Position numbers and translations under genes: made by a program. 64,000 bases of DNA from positions 51,803-115,802 of the forward strand of contig NZ_BJKB01000017.1 in the NCBI RefSeq assembly GCF_010725055.1, in the 5' to 3' direction. Each line of letters starts with the position of its first letter. Within the stretch, counting starts at the first letter, position 1. Of this stretch, positions 17,584 to 26,625 are shown in pieces. The notes beneath the pieces were generated by a model. It had not been told where the DNA came from and did not search any database. It saw only the letters and a program-made list of their open reading frames with translations. The stretch is from Gelidibacter japonicus. Lineage in GTDB: Bacteria; Bacteroidota; Bacteroidia; Flavobacteriales; Flavobacteriaceae.

Positions 17584-19892
17584 GCTGATTCTTTTTCTAA
17601 AGCGGCTTTAACTTCTTGCTCCCTTCTCTCTTTTTGTTGGGCATCAATAACGGCAATGGCGGTCATGTTGACTATTTCATCCACACTGGCATCCAACTGT
17701 AGGATGTGCACCGGTTTACGCATGCCCATCATGATCGGCCCGATAGACTCTGCACCATTAAGTTCTTTTAAAAGTTTATAGGTAATGTTTGCCGAATCCA
17801 AATTTGGAAAAACAAGCGTGTTGACCTTTTTACCGGCCAATTTCGAAAACGGGAAATTCTCTTGAAGCATATCTTGATTGAGTGCAAAGTCCGTTTGCAA
17901 CTCACCATCCACCAACAAATCAGGATTGGACTCGTGCAAAATTTTGACGGCGTCTCTGACTTTGGTTGCCTTCGGACTCGGGGAGGATCCGAAGTTGGCA
18001 AATGAAATCATAGCCATAATAGGTTCCATCCCAAACATTCTAACGGTTCTCGCCGTCATTTGTGCAATGGTCGCCAAATCTTCCGCTGGTGGATCTATAT
18101 TGATTGAGGTATCACTCAAGAACATCGGACCACGACGGGTCATCATCAGGTTAGTAGTAGCAATACGAGACGCACCTTTTGCCAAACCAATGAGTTCCAA
18201 CATAGGTTTTACAACTGATGGATAACTTCTTGAAAAACCAGAAATCAAGGCATCAGCATCACCCTCATTGACCATCATTGCGGCAAAATAATTGCGTTCT
18301 CTCATCAACTTCTGTGCAGAGTACAGGGTAACACCTTTGCGTTTGCGTTGCGACCAATATACTTCTGCATATCTATTGCGACGTTTTTCTTCGTCATCAG
18401 TTTTAGGATCGATGATTTCAACATCAGAATCAAATTCAATCTCAGCCATCAGACTCAAAATGGTTTCCCTTCTTCCCAACAAAATCGGAATGGCGATGCC
18501 TTCATCATAAGCAATTTGTGCTGCCTTCAACACGTCTAAATGGTCTGCTTCTGCATAAACCACACGCTTAGGGTCCATTTTAGCCCTATTGGTCAGCAAT
18601 CTGACAATTTTATTGTCAGATCCCAAACGCTCTCTCAAATGATCGCGGTACTTATCCCAATCGTTTATCGGCTCCTTGGCTACGCCACTGTCCATTGCTG
18701 CCTGAGCCACCGCTGGAGGAACCTCTATAATTAAACGAGGGTCAAAAGGTTTAGGAATGATATAATCCCTTCCAAACGTCAAACGGGTCTCACCATAGGC
18801 GATATTGACCTGTTCTGGCACGTTTTGTTTGGCCAACTTAGCGAGGGCCTCAACCGCAGCCATTTTCATGGCCTCATTGATTTTAGTGGCTCTTACATCT
18901 AAAGCACCTCTGAAAATATATGGAAATCCAAGAACATTATTCACCTGGTTAGGGTGGTCAGAACGCCCTGTGGCCATAATAACATCTTCGCGTGTATCGA
19001 GGGCCAATTGGTATTCAATTTCTGGATCTGGATTGGCCATGGCAAAGACAATTGGATTATCTGCCATAGACAACAGCATTTTAGGGGAAACGACATTTGA
19101 AGTGGACAAACCGATAAACACATCCGAATTTATCATAGCATCCTCAAGAGTTTCTATCTCACGATGTGTAGCAAATTCAGCTTTTTCTGAAGTTAAATTC
19201 GTTCTGTTTTGTCTGATAACACCCTTGCTGTCACACATGACGATATTTTCACGTTTGGCACCAAAAGCTTGGTACAAACGCGTACATGAAATAGCAGCAG
19301 CTCCAGCGCCACTGATAACAATTTGAGCATCTTCTATTTTTTTATCAGCAAGTTCCAAGGCATTCAATAAGGCCGCAGCAGAAATTATTGCCGTACCATG
19401 TTGATCATCATGCATGACTGGAATATCCAGCTCGGCCTTTAAACGACGTTCAATTTCAAAAGCTTCAGGCGCTTTGATATCCTCCAGATTGATTCCACCA
19501 AAGGTTGGGGCTATCATTTTGACCGTTTGGATGAATTCTTCTACGTTTTCAGTATCTATCTCAATATCAAAAACATCAATATCAGCAAAAATTTTAAAGA
19601 GCAAACCCTTTCCTTCCATTACAGGTTTTGATGCTTCAGGGCCAATATTCCCAAGCCCTAAAACTGCGGTGCCGTTCGTTATCACCGCTACCAAATTGCC
19701 TTTGGCCGTATATTTATAGACATTATTGACATTTCTGGCAATTTCCAAACAGGGTTCTGCAACACCTGGAGAATAGGCTAATGACAAATCGCGTTGTGTT
19801 GCGTATTTTTTGGTAGGAACCACCTCAATTTTTCCTGGAGTTGGTTTGGCATGATATACTAATGCTTCTCTACGTTTGCTCTGCTTACTCAT
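17577..19892 (-). CDS. maeB: NADP-dependent malic enzyme with C-terminal phosphotransacetylase-like domain
   Basis: 771 aa, the large MaeB form. Residues about 1-430 are malic enzyme: YSPGVAEPC, the metal-binding MHDDQHGTAI and the nucleotide-binding GAGAAAISCTRLY. Residues about 440-760 match phosphate acetyl/butyryltransferase (PTA_PTB), which in MaeB is thought to be regulatory, responding to acetyl-CoA. The enzyme oxidatively decarboxylates malate to pyruvate with NADPH formation. Cofactor preference is inferred from the fusion architecture. ATG start. Confidence 0.94.
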   Translation of the reverse strand: MSKQSKRREALVYHAKPTPGKIEVVPTKKYATQRDLSLAYSPGVAEPCLEIARNVNNVYKYTAKGNLVAVITNGTAVLGLGNIGPEASKPVMEGKGLLFKIFADIDVFDIEIDTENVEEFIQTVKMIAPTFGGINLEDIKAPEAFEIERRLKAELDIPVMHDDQHGTAIISAAALLNALELADKKIEDAQIVISGAGAAAISCTRLYQAFGAKRENIVMCDSKGVIRQNRTNLTSEKAEFATHREIETLEDAMINSDVFIGLSTSNVVSPKMLLSMADNPIVFAMANPDPEIEYQLALDTREDVIMATGRSDHPNQVNNVLGFPYIFRGALDVRATKINEAMKMAAVEALAKLAKQNVPEQVNIAYGETRLTFGRDYIIPKPFDPRLIIEVPPAVAQAAMDSGVAKEPINDWDKYRDHLRERLGSDNKIVRLLTNRAKMDPKRVVYAEADHLDVLKAAQIAYDEGIAIPILLGRRETILSLMAEIEFDSDVEIIDPKTDDEEKRRNRYAEVYWSQRKRKGVTLYSAQKLMRERNYFAAMMVNEGDADALISGFSRSYPSVVKPMLELIGLAKGASRIATTNLMMTRRGPMFLSDTSINIDPPAEDLATIAQMTARTVRMFGMEPIMAMISFANFGSSPSPKATKVRDAVKILHESNPDLLVDGELQTDFALNQDMLQENFPFSKLAGKKVNTLVFPNLDSANITYKLLKELNGAESIGPIMMGMRKPVHILQLDASVDEIVNMTAIAVIDAQQKERREQEVKAALEKESAL

Positions 19893-19918
19893 AAAAATTA
19901 AAATTTTTAGCTAAAGAA

Positions 19919-19926
19919 CAAAGGTA
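19919..19926 (-). promoter_or_regulatory. candidate -7 element of maeB
   Basis: TACCTTTG on the minus strand, 26 nt before the maeB ATG. No clear -33 TTG at 19-21 nt. Confidence 0.35.
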
Positions 19927-20213
19927 ACTGTTTTATGAGAAAAGAAAAGAGACATTAATTGGTTTTGATAGAAATTTCTTTGCAGCACACGATTTGCGAA
20001 CTTGAACTAAATTATAAATCAGCGCCATTTAGAACATCTTCACTTCAACTATTTAAAAAACAACAGGTTCCGTTCAGCACTAAACGACAGTCACCCTCCG
20101 GGCCAATAAGATTTGTTCAGCAATTATATTTAAAGGTATGGCGGCCTCCATGGTGTCGGAATTCAAAAGATAATTTCCTGAGTAAATTATATTTTTAACC
20201 TTTTGAATTGGAT

Positions 20214-20221
20214 TATATTTG
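20214..20221 (+). promoter_or_regulatory. candidate -7 element of the 20252 gene
   Basis: TATATTTG, a perfect TAnnTTTG match, 30 nt before the ATG. No -33 TTG at standard spacing. Confidence 0.35.
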
Positions 20222-20251
20222 TGGGAAGTTTTTTGAATCCCCTTTTTACTC

Positions 20252-22120
20252 ATGCCATTAAAAACCTTCTTTTTTGTCATCCTCTTCTACTGTTGTCACG
20301 CAAGGGTTGAAGCGCAAGTAAACACAACCAAAAAGGATTCTATATACCAAAAAATAGAAGACTATTCAGAGAAACGGAAATTCACCAAAACGCTACATAA
20401 GCTCATTTTTAGGTCAACGACAAAGAGACCGGTAAAATCACCAAAAAATCGACCGAAACAAGATTTAGCACCATTTGAAGGAAAGATCATCCGGAATATC
20501 ACTATTCAAAGCCACGATCCCTTCGGGTTTTCTTTTACAGACAGTACCCAAACTGCAAATAGTTGGATCGAAAAAACGGGGAATTTTATTCATATCAAAA
20601 CCAAAGCTTTTGCCATAAGAAACACCTTGCTCGTTAAGGAAAACACAGCTTTGGATACGCTTCTACTAAATGAATCCGAGCGTTTGATCAGGGCACAAAA
20701 TTATATAAGACGCGTTGAAGTCACTGCTAAGGAAGTGGGGGTTTCCAAAGACTCTATCGATCTTCATATAGAGGTTTTGGACTCTTGGAGCCTAATTCCA
20801 TCTGCAACCATTTCAACTTCAAAAACCAAGTTAAGGTTGAAGAATCGAAATTTCCTTGGATTTGGGCACGAATTCAACAACAGTGTCACTAAAAGCCTGG
20901 ACGATAGCAACTATGGTTACGAAATGAACTATACTGTACCAAACATTAATAATACATTTATCGAAACCACATTGGCTTACAGAATAGACTTGGATGGCGA
21001 TTATAGTAAAGTCTTGGATATTGAACGTCCTTTTTATTCCCCATTGGCACGCTGGGCTGGAGGGATTTACCTCGATGAACAATATCAAAAAGAATATCTT
21101 GACAATGCTCAGGGTGAACCTGACTTACAAAACTTTAGATACCACACCCAAGATTTTTGGGGAGGGCACGCTTTTAAAATATTTGATGGCATTTCGGAAA
21201 AGGAACGTACGACTAACCTCATTAGCAGTTTAAGGTTTTTGCATGTAGGATATCGTGAACGACCTTCTGCCGCTTATGATAGTATTGGGTACTTTGCCAA
21301 CGAATCATTTTATTTGGGGAGCTTGGGCATTGCCTCACGACAATTTATAAAGGACGATTATATTTTTAGAGACGGCACTATTGAAGACGTCCCTATCGGT
21401 ACGGTATATGCCATCACCAGTGGTTATCAACGAAAAAATCAACACAACCGCATGTATATTGGGGCCAAAGCATCTCATGGCAACTATTTCAATTGGGGCT
21501 ACTTGAGCACCAGTTTCGAATTTGGGAGCTTTGTAGATCACAGTCATCTGGAACAAACAACCATTTCCTTACAAGCCAAGTATTTTACAAATCTGATTTC
21601 TTTGGGCAACAATTGGAAAATGCGTCAATTTGTAAAGCCTCAAATACTTATTGGTACGAACAGATTGCCATCTGAAGGTGACCGCATTACTATTGACCAA
21701 AAAAACAAATTCAGAGGCGTTTACGATAATAATTATGACCTAAAGCAAGGGGCAGGTATTCCCGGTTTTAAAAGTGACCTTATGGGAACGAAGAAATATG
21801 TCCTTTCCTTACAGACCCAATTTTATTCCCCATGGGAAGTGTGGGGTTTTCGCTTAAATCCGTATGTCAATTTTACTGCAGCAGCGTTGGGCGATGAAGG
21901 CGAATCTATTTTAAACAGCAAATTATACTCTTCTTTCAGCGCCGGTTTTATTATTAGAAATGATTATTTAGTGTTCAATTCCTTTCAACTATCATTTTCA
22001 TTTTATCCACAAGTTCCCGGGCAAGGCAACAATATTTTTAAAATGAATGCTTACGAAACAGAAGATTTCGGTTTCCAAGATTTTGATCTGGGGAAGCCAA
22101 CACCGGTTTGGTATAATTGA
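20252..22120 (+). CDS. outer-membrane beta-barrel protein, POTRA/Omp85-like
   Basis: 622 aa. A signal peptide (about 1-21, ending VEA) is followed by a basic linker and then a segment (about 75-190) containing IIRNITIQ, ESERLIRAQNYIRRVEV and IDLHIEVLDSWSL. That pattern is a POTRA-like repeat as in Omp85/BamA/TamA proteins. The rest consists of alternating amphipathic strands (NRNFLGFGHEFNNSV, YGYEMNYTVPN) expected of a barrel. It probably sits in the outer membrane. Substrate and partners are unknown; relation to assembly factors is an inference from the fold. A heptamer repeat array begins 2 nt after the stop. Confidence 0.72.
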   Translation: MPLKTFFFVILFYCCHARVEAQVNTTKKDSIYQKIEDYSEKRKFTKTLHKLIFRSTTKRPVKSPKNRPKQDLAPFEGKIIRNITIQSHDPFGFSFTDSTQTANSWIEKTGNFIHIKTKAFAIRNTLLVKENTALDTLLLNESERLIRAQNYIRRVEVTAKEVGVSKDSIDLHIEVLDSWSLIPSATISTSKTKLRLKNRNFLGFGHEFNNSVTKSLDDSNYGYEMNYTVPNINNTFIETTLAYRIDLDGDYSKVLDIERPFYSPLARWAGGIYLDEQYQKEYLDNAQGEPDLQNFRYHTQDFWGGHAFKIFDGISEKERTTNLISSLRFLHVGYRERPSAAYDSIGYFANESFYLGSLGIASRQFIKDDYIFRDGTIEDVPIGTVYAITSGYQRKNQHNRMYIGAKASHGNYFNWGYLSTSFEFGSFVDHSHLEQTTISLQAKYFTNLISLGNNWKMRQFVKPQILIGTNRLPSEGDRITIDQKNKFRGVYDNNYDLKQGAGIPGFKSDLMGTKKYVLSLQTQFYSPWEVWGFRLNPYVNFTAAALGDEGESILNSKLYSSFSAGFIIRNDYLVFNSFQLSFSFYPQVPGQGNNIFKMNAYETEDFGFQDFDLGKPTPVWYN

Positions 22121-22122
22121 GG

Positions 22123-22150
22123 GATTAGTGATTAGTGATTAGGAATTAGG
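22123..22150 (+). repeat. heptanucleotide tandem repeat, four units
   Basis: GATTAGT, GATTAGT, GATTAGG, AATTAGG in exact 7-bp register, starting 2 nt after a stop codon. Confidence 0.85.
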
Positions 22151-22183
22151 AACCGCCCGAACGTGCCTTTTTGGAACGGGCGG
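22151..22183 (+). repeat. GC-rich inverted repeat
   Basis: CCGCCCG (22153-22159) pairs with CGGGCGG (22177-22183) around a 17-nt loop, directly after the heptamer array. GC-rich against its surroundings and without a T-tract, so not a standard terminator. Confidence 0.5.
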
Positions 22184-22228
22184 GTTATGGATTAGGAAGA
22201 GATTGAAGAGTGTTGATTTATGATTTTT

Positions 22229-22250
22229 GAATAACGAATAACGAATAACG
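22229..22250 (+). repeat. heptanucleotide tandem repeat, three units
   Basis: GAATAAC three times plus one base, in exact 7-bp register, between two convergent genes. Confidence 0.85.
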
Positions 22251-22350
22251 GTCATCACTATTCAGGGAAGTTCAATTATAGAAAAATTATATTTTTTTAT
22301 TTAATGAATTGGATGTTTTTAGTTCCAAATCCAAATTTTGCCATAAAGGA

Positions 22351-23283
22351 TTAAGATTCCTGATTGCTCAGGAATTCAATATTCCGTTTCAACCCTTCAA
22401 ACTTGGTCCGCTTTACAGCCGATTTTTTAAAAAGGTCCTTAAACACCTCTTCAGTAATCTCTTCCCAGTCTTTTTTGGTCATGGACAATAATTCTGGATG
22501 CGGATTGAACAAAGGCTCACTATGTGCTTTTGAAAAACGGTTCCACGGACACACGTCTTGGCATATATCGCAACCAAATATCCAATCGTCAAATTTGCCC
22601 TTGAATTCAGTGGGAATCTTATCTTTTAGCTCAATGGTAAAATAGGAGATGCATTTGCTGCCATCTACCACATAAGGTTCGGTAATGGCTTGTGTGGGAC
22701 AGGCATCGATGCATTTTGTACAGGTGCCACAATGATCGGTTGTGGATGAATCATATTCCAACTCCAAATCAATAATTAATTCCCCCACAAAATAAAATGA
22801 GCCTACTTGTTGGGTCAATAACAAAGTGTGCTTTCCAACCCATCCCAACCCTGATTTGGCTGCCCACGCTTTATCCAAAACCGGTGCAGAGTCCGTAAAA
22901 GCACGACCACTGACTTCGCCAATTTCTTCAGTGATAAAATTTAAAAGCTCTTTTAGCTTATCCTTGATTACAAAGTGATAATCTGTGCCGTACGCGTATT
23001 TCGACAGCTTAAAGGTGTTTTGAGTTTGGGTTTCTTGTGGGTAATAGTTAAGAAGAAGAGATATGACACTTTTAGATCCTTCCACTAACTTAGTCGGATC
23101 AAGGCGCTTATCGAAATGATTTTCCATGTACTGCATTTCGCCATTCATGTTATTCTTCAACCATTTTTCGAGTCGTGGTGCTTCTTCCTCCAAAAACTGG
23201 GCTTTGCTGATGCCACAAGAAAGAAACCCGAGACGTTTGGCTTCAGTTTTTATGAGTTGGCTGTATTTGGCTTTGTTGTTCAA
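22351..23283 (-). CDS. queG: epoxyqueuosine reductase
   Basis: 310 aa. The family-wide N-terminal ALGF-like [13 protein letters not shown], the DUF1730 region, and two 4Fe-4S clusters are seen: [16 protein letters not shown] (about 190-206) and [14 protein letters not shown] (about 236-250). QueG is a cobalamin-dependent reductase that makes queuosine in tRNA from epoxyqueuosine. The start is a TTG at 23281-23283: an in-frame TAA lies four codons upstream, and no ATG occurs before the conserved N-terminus. Confidence 0.93.
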   Translation of the reverse strand: MNNKAKYSQLIKTEAKRLGFLSCGISKAQFLEEEAPRLEKWLKNNMNGEMQYMENHFDKRLDPTKLVEGSKSVISLLLNYYPQETQTQNTFKLSKYAYGTDYHFVIKDKLKELLNFITEEIGEVSGRAFTDSAPVLDKAWAAKSGLGWVGKHTLLLTQQVGSFYFVGELIIDLELEYDSSTTDHCGTCTKCIDACPTQAITEPYVVDGSKCISYFTIELKDKIPTEFKGKFDDWIFGCDICQDVCPWNRFSKAHSEPLFNPHPELLSMTKKDWEEITEEVFKDLFKKSAVKRTKFEGLKRNIEFLSNQES

Positions 23284-23380
23284 GTTGAAAATTTATTTCT
23301 CATGGTCGAGCTGAGCATTAACGATTTTAAAATATATTTTGAAAGAAGTTAGCTTACGCAGTAAGTCGAAGATTTTAATA

Positions 23381-23707
23381 TCACACACTTTTATTACCCG
23401 GATTATATTTATAATGTGTTGCATTACGACATTCAGAAAGGATCTGCAACATATCAAAATCTCCTTCAATCAAAGCTTTCTTTTTAGCTCTCGTCCATCT
23501 CTTTATTTTCTTTTCGAAATCTATGGCTTGCAAAATATCATTAAACACCTGATAGAATTCCATGGTTATAGGACGTCTTTTAAAGGTATAATATTCCTTA
23601 TTGATTCCGAATTCATGTTCTTGAAATCTGCGTGCAATATTATTTGTGATTCCAGTATAATAAGAATTGTCGGAACATTTTAGAATATAAACATAATATT
23701 GGAACAT
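23381..23707 (-). CDS. GIY-YIG nuclease family protein
   Basis: 108 aa stand-alone GIY-YIG domain. VYILKCSDNSYYTGIT carries the two-part motif in YVYI..YTGI form, followed by the conserved Arg (NIARRFQEHE) and the metal-binding Glu in DFEKKIKRW. This is the UvrC/YhbQ-like small form that is common and multi-copy in flavobacteria; none of the specific substrates is known. It is not attached to an intron or phage region here, so homing is not suggested. Confidence 0.88.
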   Translation of the reverse strand: MFQYYVYILKCSDNSYYTGITNNIARRFQEHEFGINKEYYTFKRRPITMEFYQVFNDILQAIDFEKKIKRWTRAKKKALIEGDFDMLQILSECRNATHYKYNPGNKSV

Positions 23708-23720
23708 ATTGTTAATTTTA

Positions 23721-23750
23721 GCGGCTTCGACTGCGCTCAGCCTGACATTC
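23721..23750 (-). repeat. dispersed repeat that supplies the P450 stop codon
   Basis: The plus strand reads GGCTTCGACTGCGCTCAG then CCTGACATTCT. On the minus strand it encodes the last residues (MSG) and stop of the P450 gene. A diverged relative (CTCGACTGCACTCGG) is at 62640-62654. I recall near-identical sequences dispersed in other flavobacterial genomes. Confidence 0.5.
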
Positions 23751-25089
23751 TACTTTCAAATTTCAAAAAAGCATTCTTAGGTTTTAAGGTAATTAAAGGT
23801 GTGATCTCTATGGCGTCAAATTCGGCAGTCATTTTATAGTTTTTAACCAATTCAGTGACGGCAATGATCATTTCAAACATAGCAAAATTATTACCAATAC
23901 ATTTTCTTGGGCCTGCACCGAATGGAAAATATTGGGATGAGAATTTTCGTCCGCCGTCTTCAAAACGTGATGGTAAAAATTCGTTTGACCTTTCCCACAA
24001 TTGCGGATGACGGTGTATCTCATAAATAGAAAGCAACAGATTTGACCCTTTTTTAAAGATCATATTATTAAACTCATCGTCTTCAATGTTTACCCGATCA
24101 ATAAAATAGACTGGCGGATATAACCGCATCGCTTCTTCAATCACTTGTTGGCACACTTTAGATGAGGTGACCACATGCATCAAATCCTCTGAGCCATTGG
24201 TGATTTGGATATTTTCCTGATGAATTTTCTCTTGCCATTCTGGATGTTTCGCCAAAAGCTGAAAGATAAAAGTTAAGGCGTTGGAAGTCGTTTCATGTCC
24301 TGCAATAAACAGTATCAAGATTTCATCTATCAGCTGTTCTTCTTCCATGAAACTGCCATCGTCATATTGCGCTTCCAAAAGCATGTCCAACAAATCGCCC
24401 TGCTTTTCATCAGAATCCCGCCGCGTCTTGACAATGTTTTTAAGGATTTGACGTGCTTCTCGAGTCAGTTTCAAATGTTTTTCGATGGTGCCACTTGCTT
24501 TGAACCACCAGCCTAAATAAGGTTGCCTAAGTTCTCTGACCAACATTTTTTGTGCAGCTTCTGTTATAAATTGTAATCGGTTGATGGCATCATCGTCTGC
24601 CGCACTACTGAATAAGGATTTAACGACAGTTTGAAAGGCGAGATCATTAAAGATGGGAAAGACATCAAGTTTCTTATCAACTTCAATATGCTTATATTCC
24701 AACAGAATGGCCTCACGTATTTTGTCTAATAGGGTCGCCAATTGTTTTTTATGAAATGCCGGTTGGATGAGTTGACGTTGCTTTTTCCATAATTCTCCTT
24801 CAGAAGTCAGCAATCCTTTCCCCACATATTTGACCAAGTCTTCCGTTTGGATTTTGGACTTGGTATAGTTTCTTTGATTCTTTTGAAGGACATATTCGGC
24901 AAAGGCGGCATCACGCGAAAAAACGATTTCATTAGAAAAGCCGATTTTCAGCTTAAAAGTATCGCCTTTAGCAGTGAAATTGGCATGGTGAAAATTCAAT
25001 GGGTTTTTCAGAATCTCCAAAGAATGCTTTATAAAACTTATTAAAGGAACAGATGGAATTTCTTTATTTATAGCCATTGCACTGCGCAT
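23737..25089 (-). CDS. cytochrome P450
   Basis: 450 aa soluble bacterial P450. The oxygen-activating I-helix AGHETTSN (about 268-275), the K-helix EEAMRLYPP (ExxR), and the heme-thiolate loop FPFGAGPRKCIGNNFA are intact, so it should bind heme. P450s mono-oxygenate small hydrophobic substrates using ferredoxin or a reductase; no redox partner or biosynthetic cluster is adjacent, so the substrate cannot be inferred. The start is ATG at 25087-25089, with a second ATG four codons on. The last three residues and the stop codon come from a dispersed repeat. Confidence 0.93.
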   Translation of the reverse strand: MRSAMAINKEIPSVPLISFIKHSLEILKNPLNFHHANFTAKGDTFKLKIGFSNEIVFSRDAAFAEYVLQKNQRNYTKSKIQTEDLVKYVGKGLLTSEGELWKKQRQLIQPAFHKKQLATLLDKIREAILLEYKHIEVDKKLDVFPIFNDLAFQTVVKSLFSSAADDDAINRLQFITEAAQKMLVRELRQPYLGWWFKASGTIEKHLKLTREARQILKNIVKTRRDSDEKQGDLLDMLLEAQYDDGSFMEEEQLIDEILILFIAGHETTSNALTFIFQLLAKHPEWQEKIHQENIQITNGSEDLMHVVTSSKVCQQVIEEAMRLYPPVYFIDRVNIEDDEFNNMIFKKGSNLLLSIYEIHRHPQLWERSNEFLPSRFEDGGRKFSSQYFPFGAGPRKCIGNNFAMFEMIIAVTELVKNYKMTAEFDAIEITPLITLKPKNAFLKFESRMSG

Positions 25090-25174
25090 ATTTTAGACCA
25101 CGTCCCAAGTGGTGTAGTCATCAATTTTCAAAATAAAACATAGAAGTCTGAGTTATAAATACCTCTTTTAAGGA

Positions 25175-26200
25175 TTATGAAAATAATCCTCCCTGAATAT
25201 TGCCCTTGATCTTTCCAAGATGTTTATAGGCCAATTCAGTGACCTCCCTCCCTCTTGGGGTACGCATAATAAATCCTTGCTGAATCAAGAAAGGCTCGTA
25301 GACTTCTTCAATAGTTTCAGCACTCTCACTAACGGCAGTAGCCAGGGTGGTAATGCCTACCGGGCCACCTTTGAACTTGTCAATAATGGTCATCAAAATT
25401 TTGTTGTCCATTTCATCAAGACCGTGGGTATCCACATTCAAAGCTTTAAGTGCAAATTTGGCAATGGCTATATCAATGCTGCCATTTCCTTTTATTTGTG
25501 CAAAATCGCGGACGCGACGCAACAAAGCGTTCGATATTCTGGGCGTTCCCCTACTTCTGCCAGCTATTTCAACAGCCGCTTCCATAGAAATTGGAACGTT
25601 TAAAATGGAGGCACTTCGCTGGGTAATGGTGGTCAGCAATTCAGTATTATAATACTGTAATCTGCTTTGGATTCCGAAACGGGCCCGCATTGGTGAGGTC
25701 AATAATCCAGATCGGGTTGTGGCGCCAATCAATGTAAACGGATTCAGATTGATTTGAACCGTTCTGGCATTTGGCCCCGATTCAATCATGATATCGATTT
25801 TGTAATCTTCCATAGCGGAATACAAATATTCCTCAACAATTGGACTTAGACGATGAATTTCGTCAATAAACAAGACATCACGCTCATCAAGATTGGTCAG
25901 AAGCCCGGCAAGGTCGCCTGGTTTGTCCAAAACAGGTCCTGAAGTAACTTTGATGCCCACACCCAACTCGCTCGCTAAAATGTGCGCCAAAGTTGTTTTA
26001 CCAAGACCTGGAGGTCCATGAAACAAAGTATGGTCCAAAGCTTCGTCTCTTTGATTGGCAGCCTCAACAAAAATCTTTAAATTTTCCAACACCTGTTCCT
26101 GACCTGTAAAATCATCAAAGGATAAGGGTCTTAATTTCTTCTCGACATCAAGTTCTTCTGGAGAAAAGTTTTCGTTGGATGGGTTTAGGTTATCGTTCAT
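25175..26200 (-). CDS. ruvB: Holliday junction branch migration helicase RuvB
   Basis: 341 aa from the ATG at 26198-26200 (MNDNLNPS). A longer frame from TTG 26260 reads through a palindromic repeat and is rejected. Walker [12 protein letters not shown], Walker [11 protein letters not shown], sensor [18 protein letters not shown] and the C-terminal winged helix ([16 protein letters not shown]) are present. RuvB is the hexameric AAA+ motor that drives branch migration with RuvA. A family B palindrome sits 5 nt before the start codon, in the ribosome-binding region, which could affect translation. Confidence 0.96.
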   Translation of the reverse strand: MNDNLNPSNENFSPEELDVEKKLRPLSFDDFTGQEQVLENLKIFVEAANQRDEALDHTLFHGPPGLGKTTLAHILASELGVGIKVTSGPVLDKPGDLAGLLTNLDERDVLFIDEIHRLSPIVEEYLYSAMEDYKIDIMIESGPNARTVQINLNPFTLIGATTRSGLLTSPMRARFGIQSRLQYYNTELLTTITQRSASILNVPISMEAAVEIAGRSRGTPRISNALLRRVRDFAQIKGNGSIDIAIAKFALKALNVDTHGLDEMDNKILMTIIDKFKGGPVGITTLATAVSESAETIEEVYEPFLIQQGFIMRTPRGREVTELAYKHLGKIKGNIQGGLFS

Positions 26201-26205
26201 GGTAC

Positions 26206-26223
26206 TTCCCACGAAAGTGGGAA
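26206..26223 (-). repeat. family B palindrome next to the ruvB start
   Basis: TTCCCAC, loop GAAA, GTGGGAA. First of three related palindromes within 275 bp. Confidence 0.75.
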
Positions 26224-26292
26224 TCTCTTTAAGAATTAAAACAAATTTTTGTAAAGCCAAGCCACAGGTTTAATTAGAGCTCGCCGCAAAAA

Positions 26293-26300
26293 CAAAGATA
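26293..26300 (-). promoter_or_regulatory. candidate -7 element of ruvB
   Basis: TATCTTTG on the minus strand, 92 nt before the chosen ruvB ATG. No -33 TTG at the usual spacing. The resulting leader would contain the palindrome at 26206-26223. Confidence 0.35.
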
Positions 26301-26344
26301 AACAAAATGCTTTTCATATTCAGAAAGGCTTTTGATATAATCTA

Positions 26345-26362
26345 TTCCCGCAAAAGCGGGAA
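26345..26362. repeat. family B palindrome
   Basis: TTCCCGC, loop AAAA, GCGGGAA, followed by ATCTCAT as in a partial copy at 26378-26387. Confidence 0.75.
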
Positions 26363-26422
26363 TCTCATGTACAAACCGGAATCTCATCTACAGAAAGACC
26401 AGATTAATAAATAGCAGATATA

Positions 26423-26456
26423 ACCAAAAAGACCTTCAGAATGATAGTAACAATCC
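26423..26456 (-). repeat. direct repeat of half a terminator
   Basis: 34 bp that match 26517-26550 at 31 positions. The other copy forms a terminator with the following 8 bases; this copy lacks the pairing arm. Confidence 0.65.
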
Positions 26457-26462
26457 ACCATA

Positions 26463-26480
26463 TTCCCGCGAAGGTGGGAA
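26463..26480. repeat. family B palindrome
   Basis: TTCCCGC, loop GAAG, GTGGGAA (one G-T pair). It lies between the two halves of the direct repeat. Confidence 0.7.
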
Positions 26481-26523
26481 TCTTCTCTTCAAAATCCATA
26501 ATATAAATCGACAAAAACCAAAA

Positions 26524-26558
26524 AGACCTTCAGAAGGATAGTATCGATCCGAAGGTCT
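26524..26558 (-). terminator. terminator of the act-cox operon
   Basis: AGACCTTC (26524-26531) pairs with GAAGGTCT (26551-26558). On the minus strand the stem is followed by TTTTGGTTTTTG. It lies 68 nt past the subunit I stop and ends the eight-gene operon. Confidence 0.65.
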
Positions 26559-26600
26559 GTAAATGTTTATTATAAGATTAGCTACGCTGAACCTAAAGGT

Positions 26601-26618
26601 TTCCTGCCTGCGCAGGAA
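26601..26618 (-). repeat. family A palindrome after the ctaD stop
   Basis: TTCCTGC, CTGC, GCAGGAA, 7 nt after the subunit I stop codon. Confidence 0.75.
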
Positions 26619-26625
26619 TTGGTGA

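Larger units (their letters stand above)
19893..20251. other. 359-bp divergent intergenic region
   Basis: Separates maeB (minus) from the 20252 gene (plus). It holds a candidate -7 element for each. Short ORFs exist on both strands but show no family features or plausible starts. No hairpin or repeat stands out. Confidence 0.5.

Noticed and set aside
19959..20198. 79-aa ORF on the plus strand in the maeB gap
   Set aside because: No domain, signal peptide or promoter spacing; composition resembles intergenic DNA.
23381..23707. GIY-YIG gene as a homing endonuclease or phage remnant
   Set aside because: No intron, integrase or phage gene nearby; it matches the small chromosomal family.
26201..26260. 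Longer RuvB from a TTG at 26260
   Set aside because: The extra 20 residues are read through a palindromic repeat and are not part of the family; ATG at 26200 fits.
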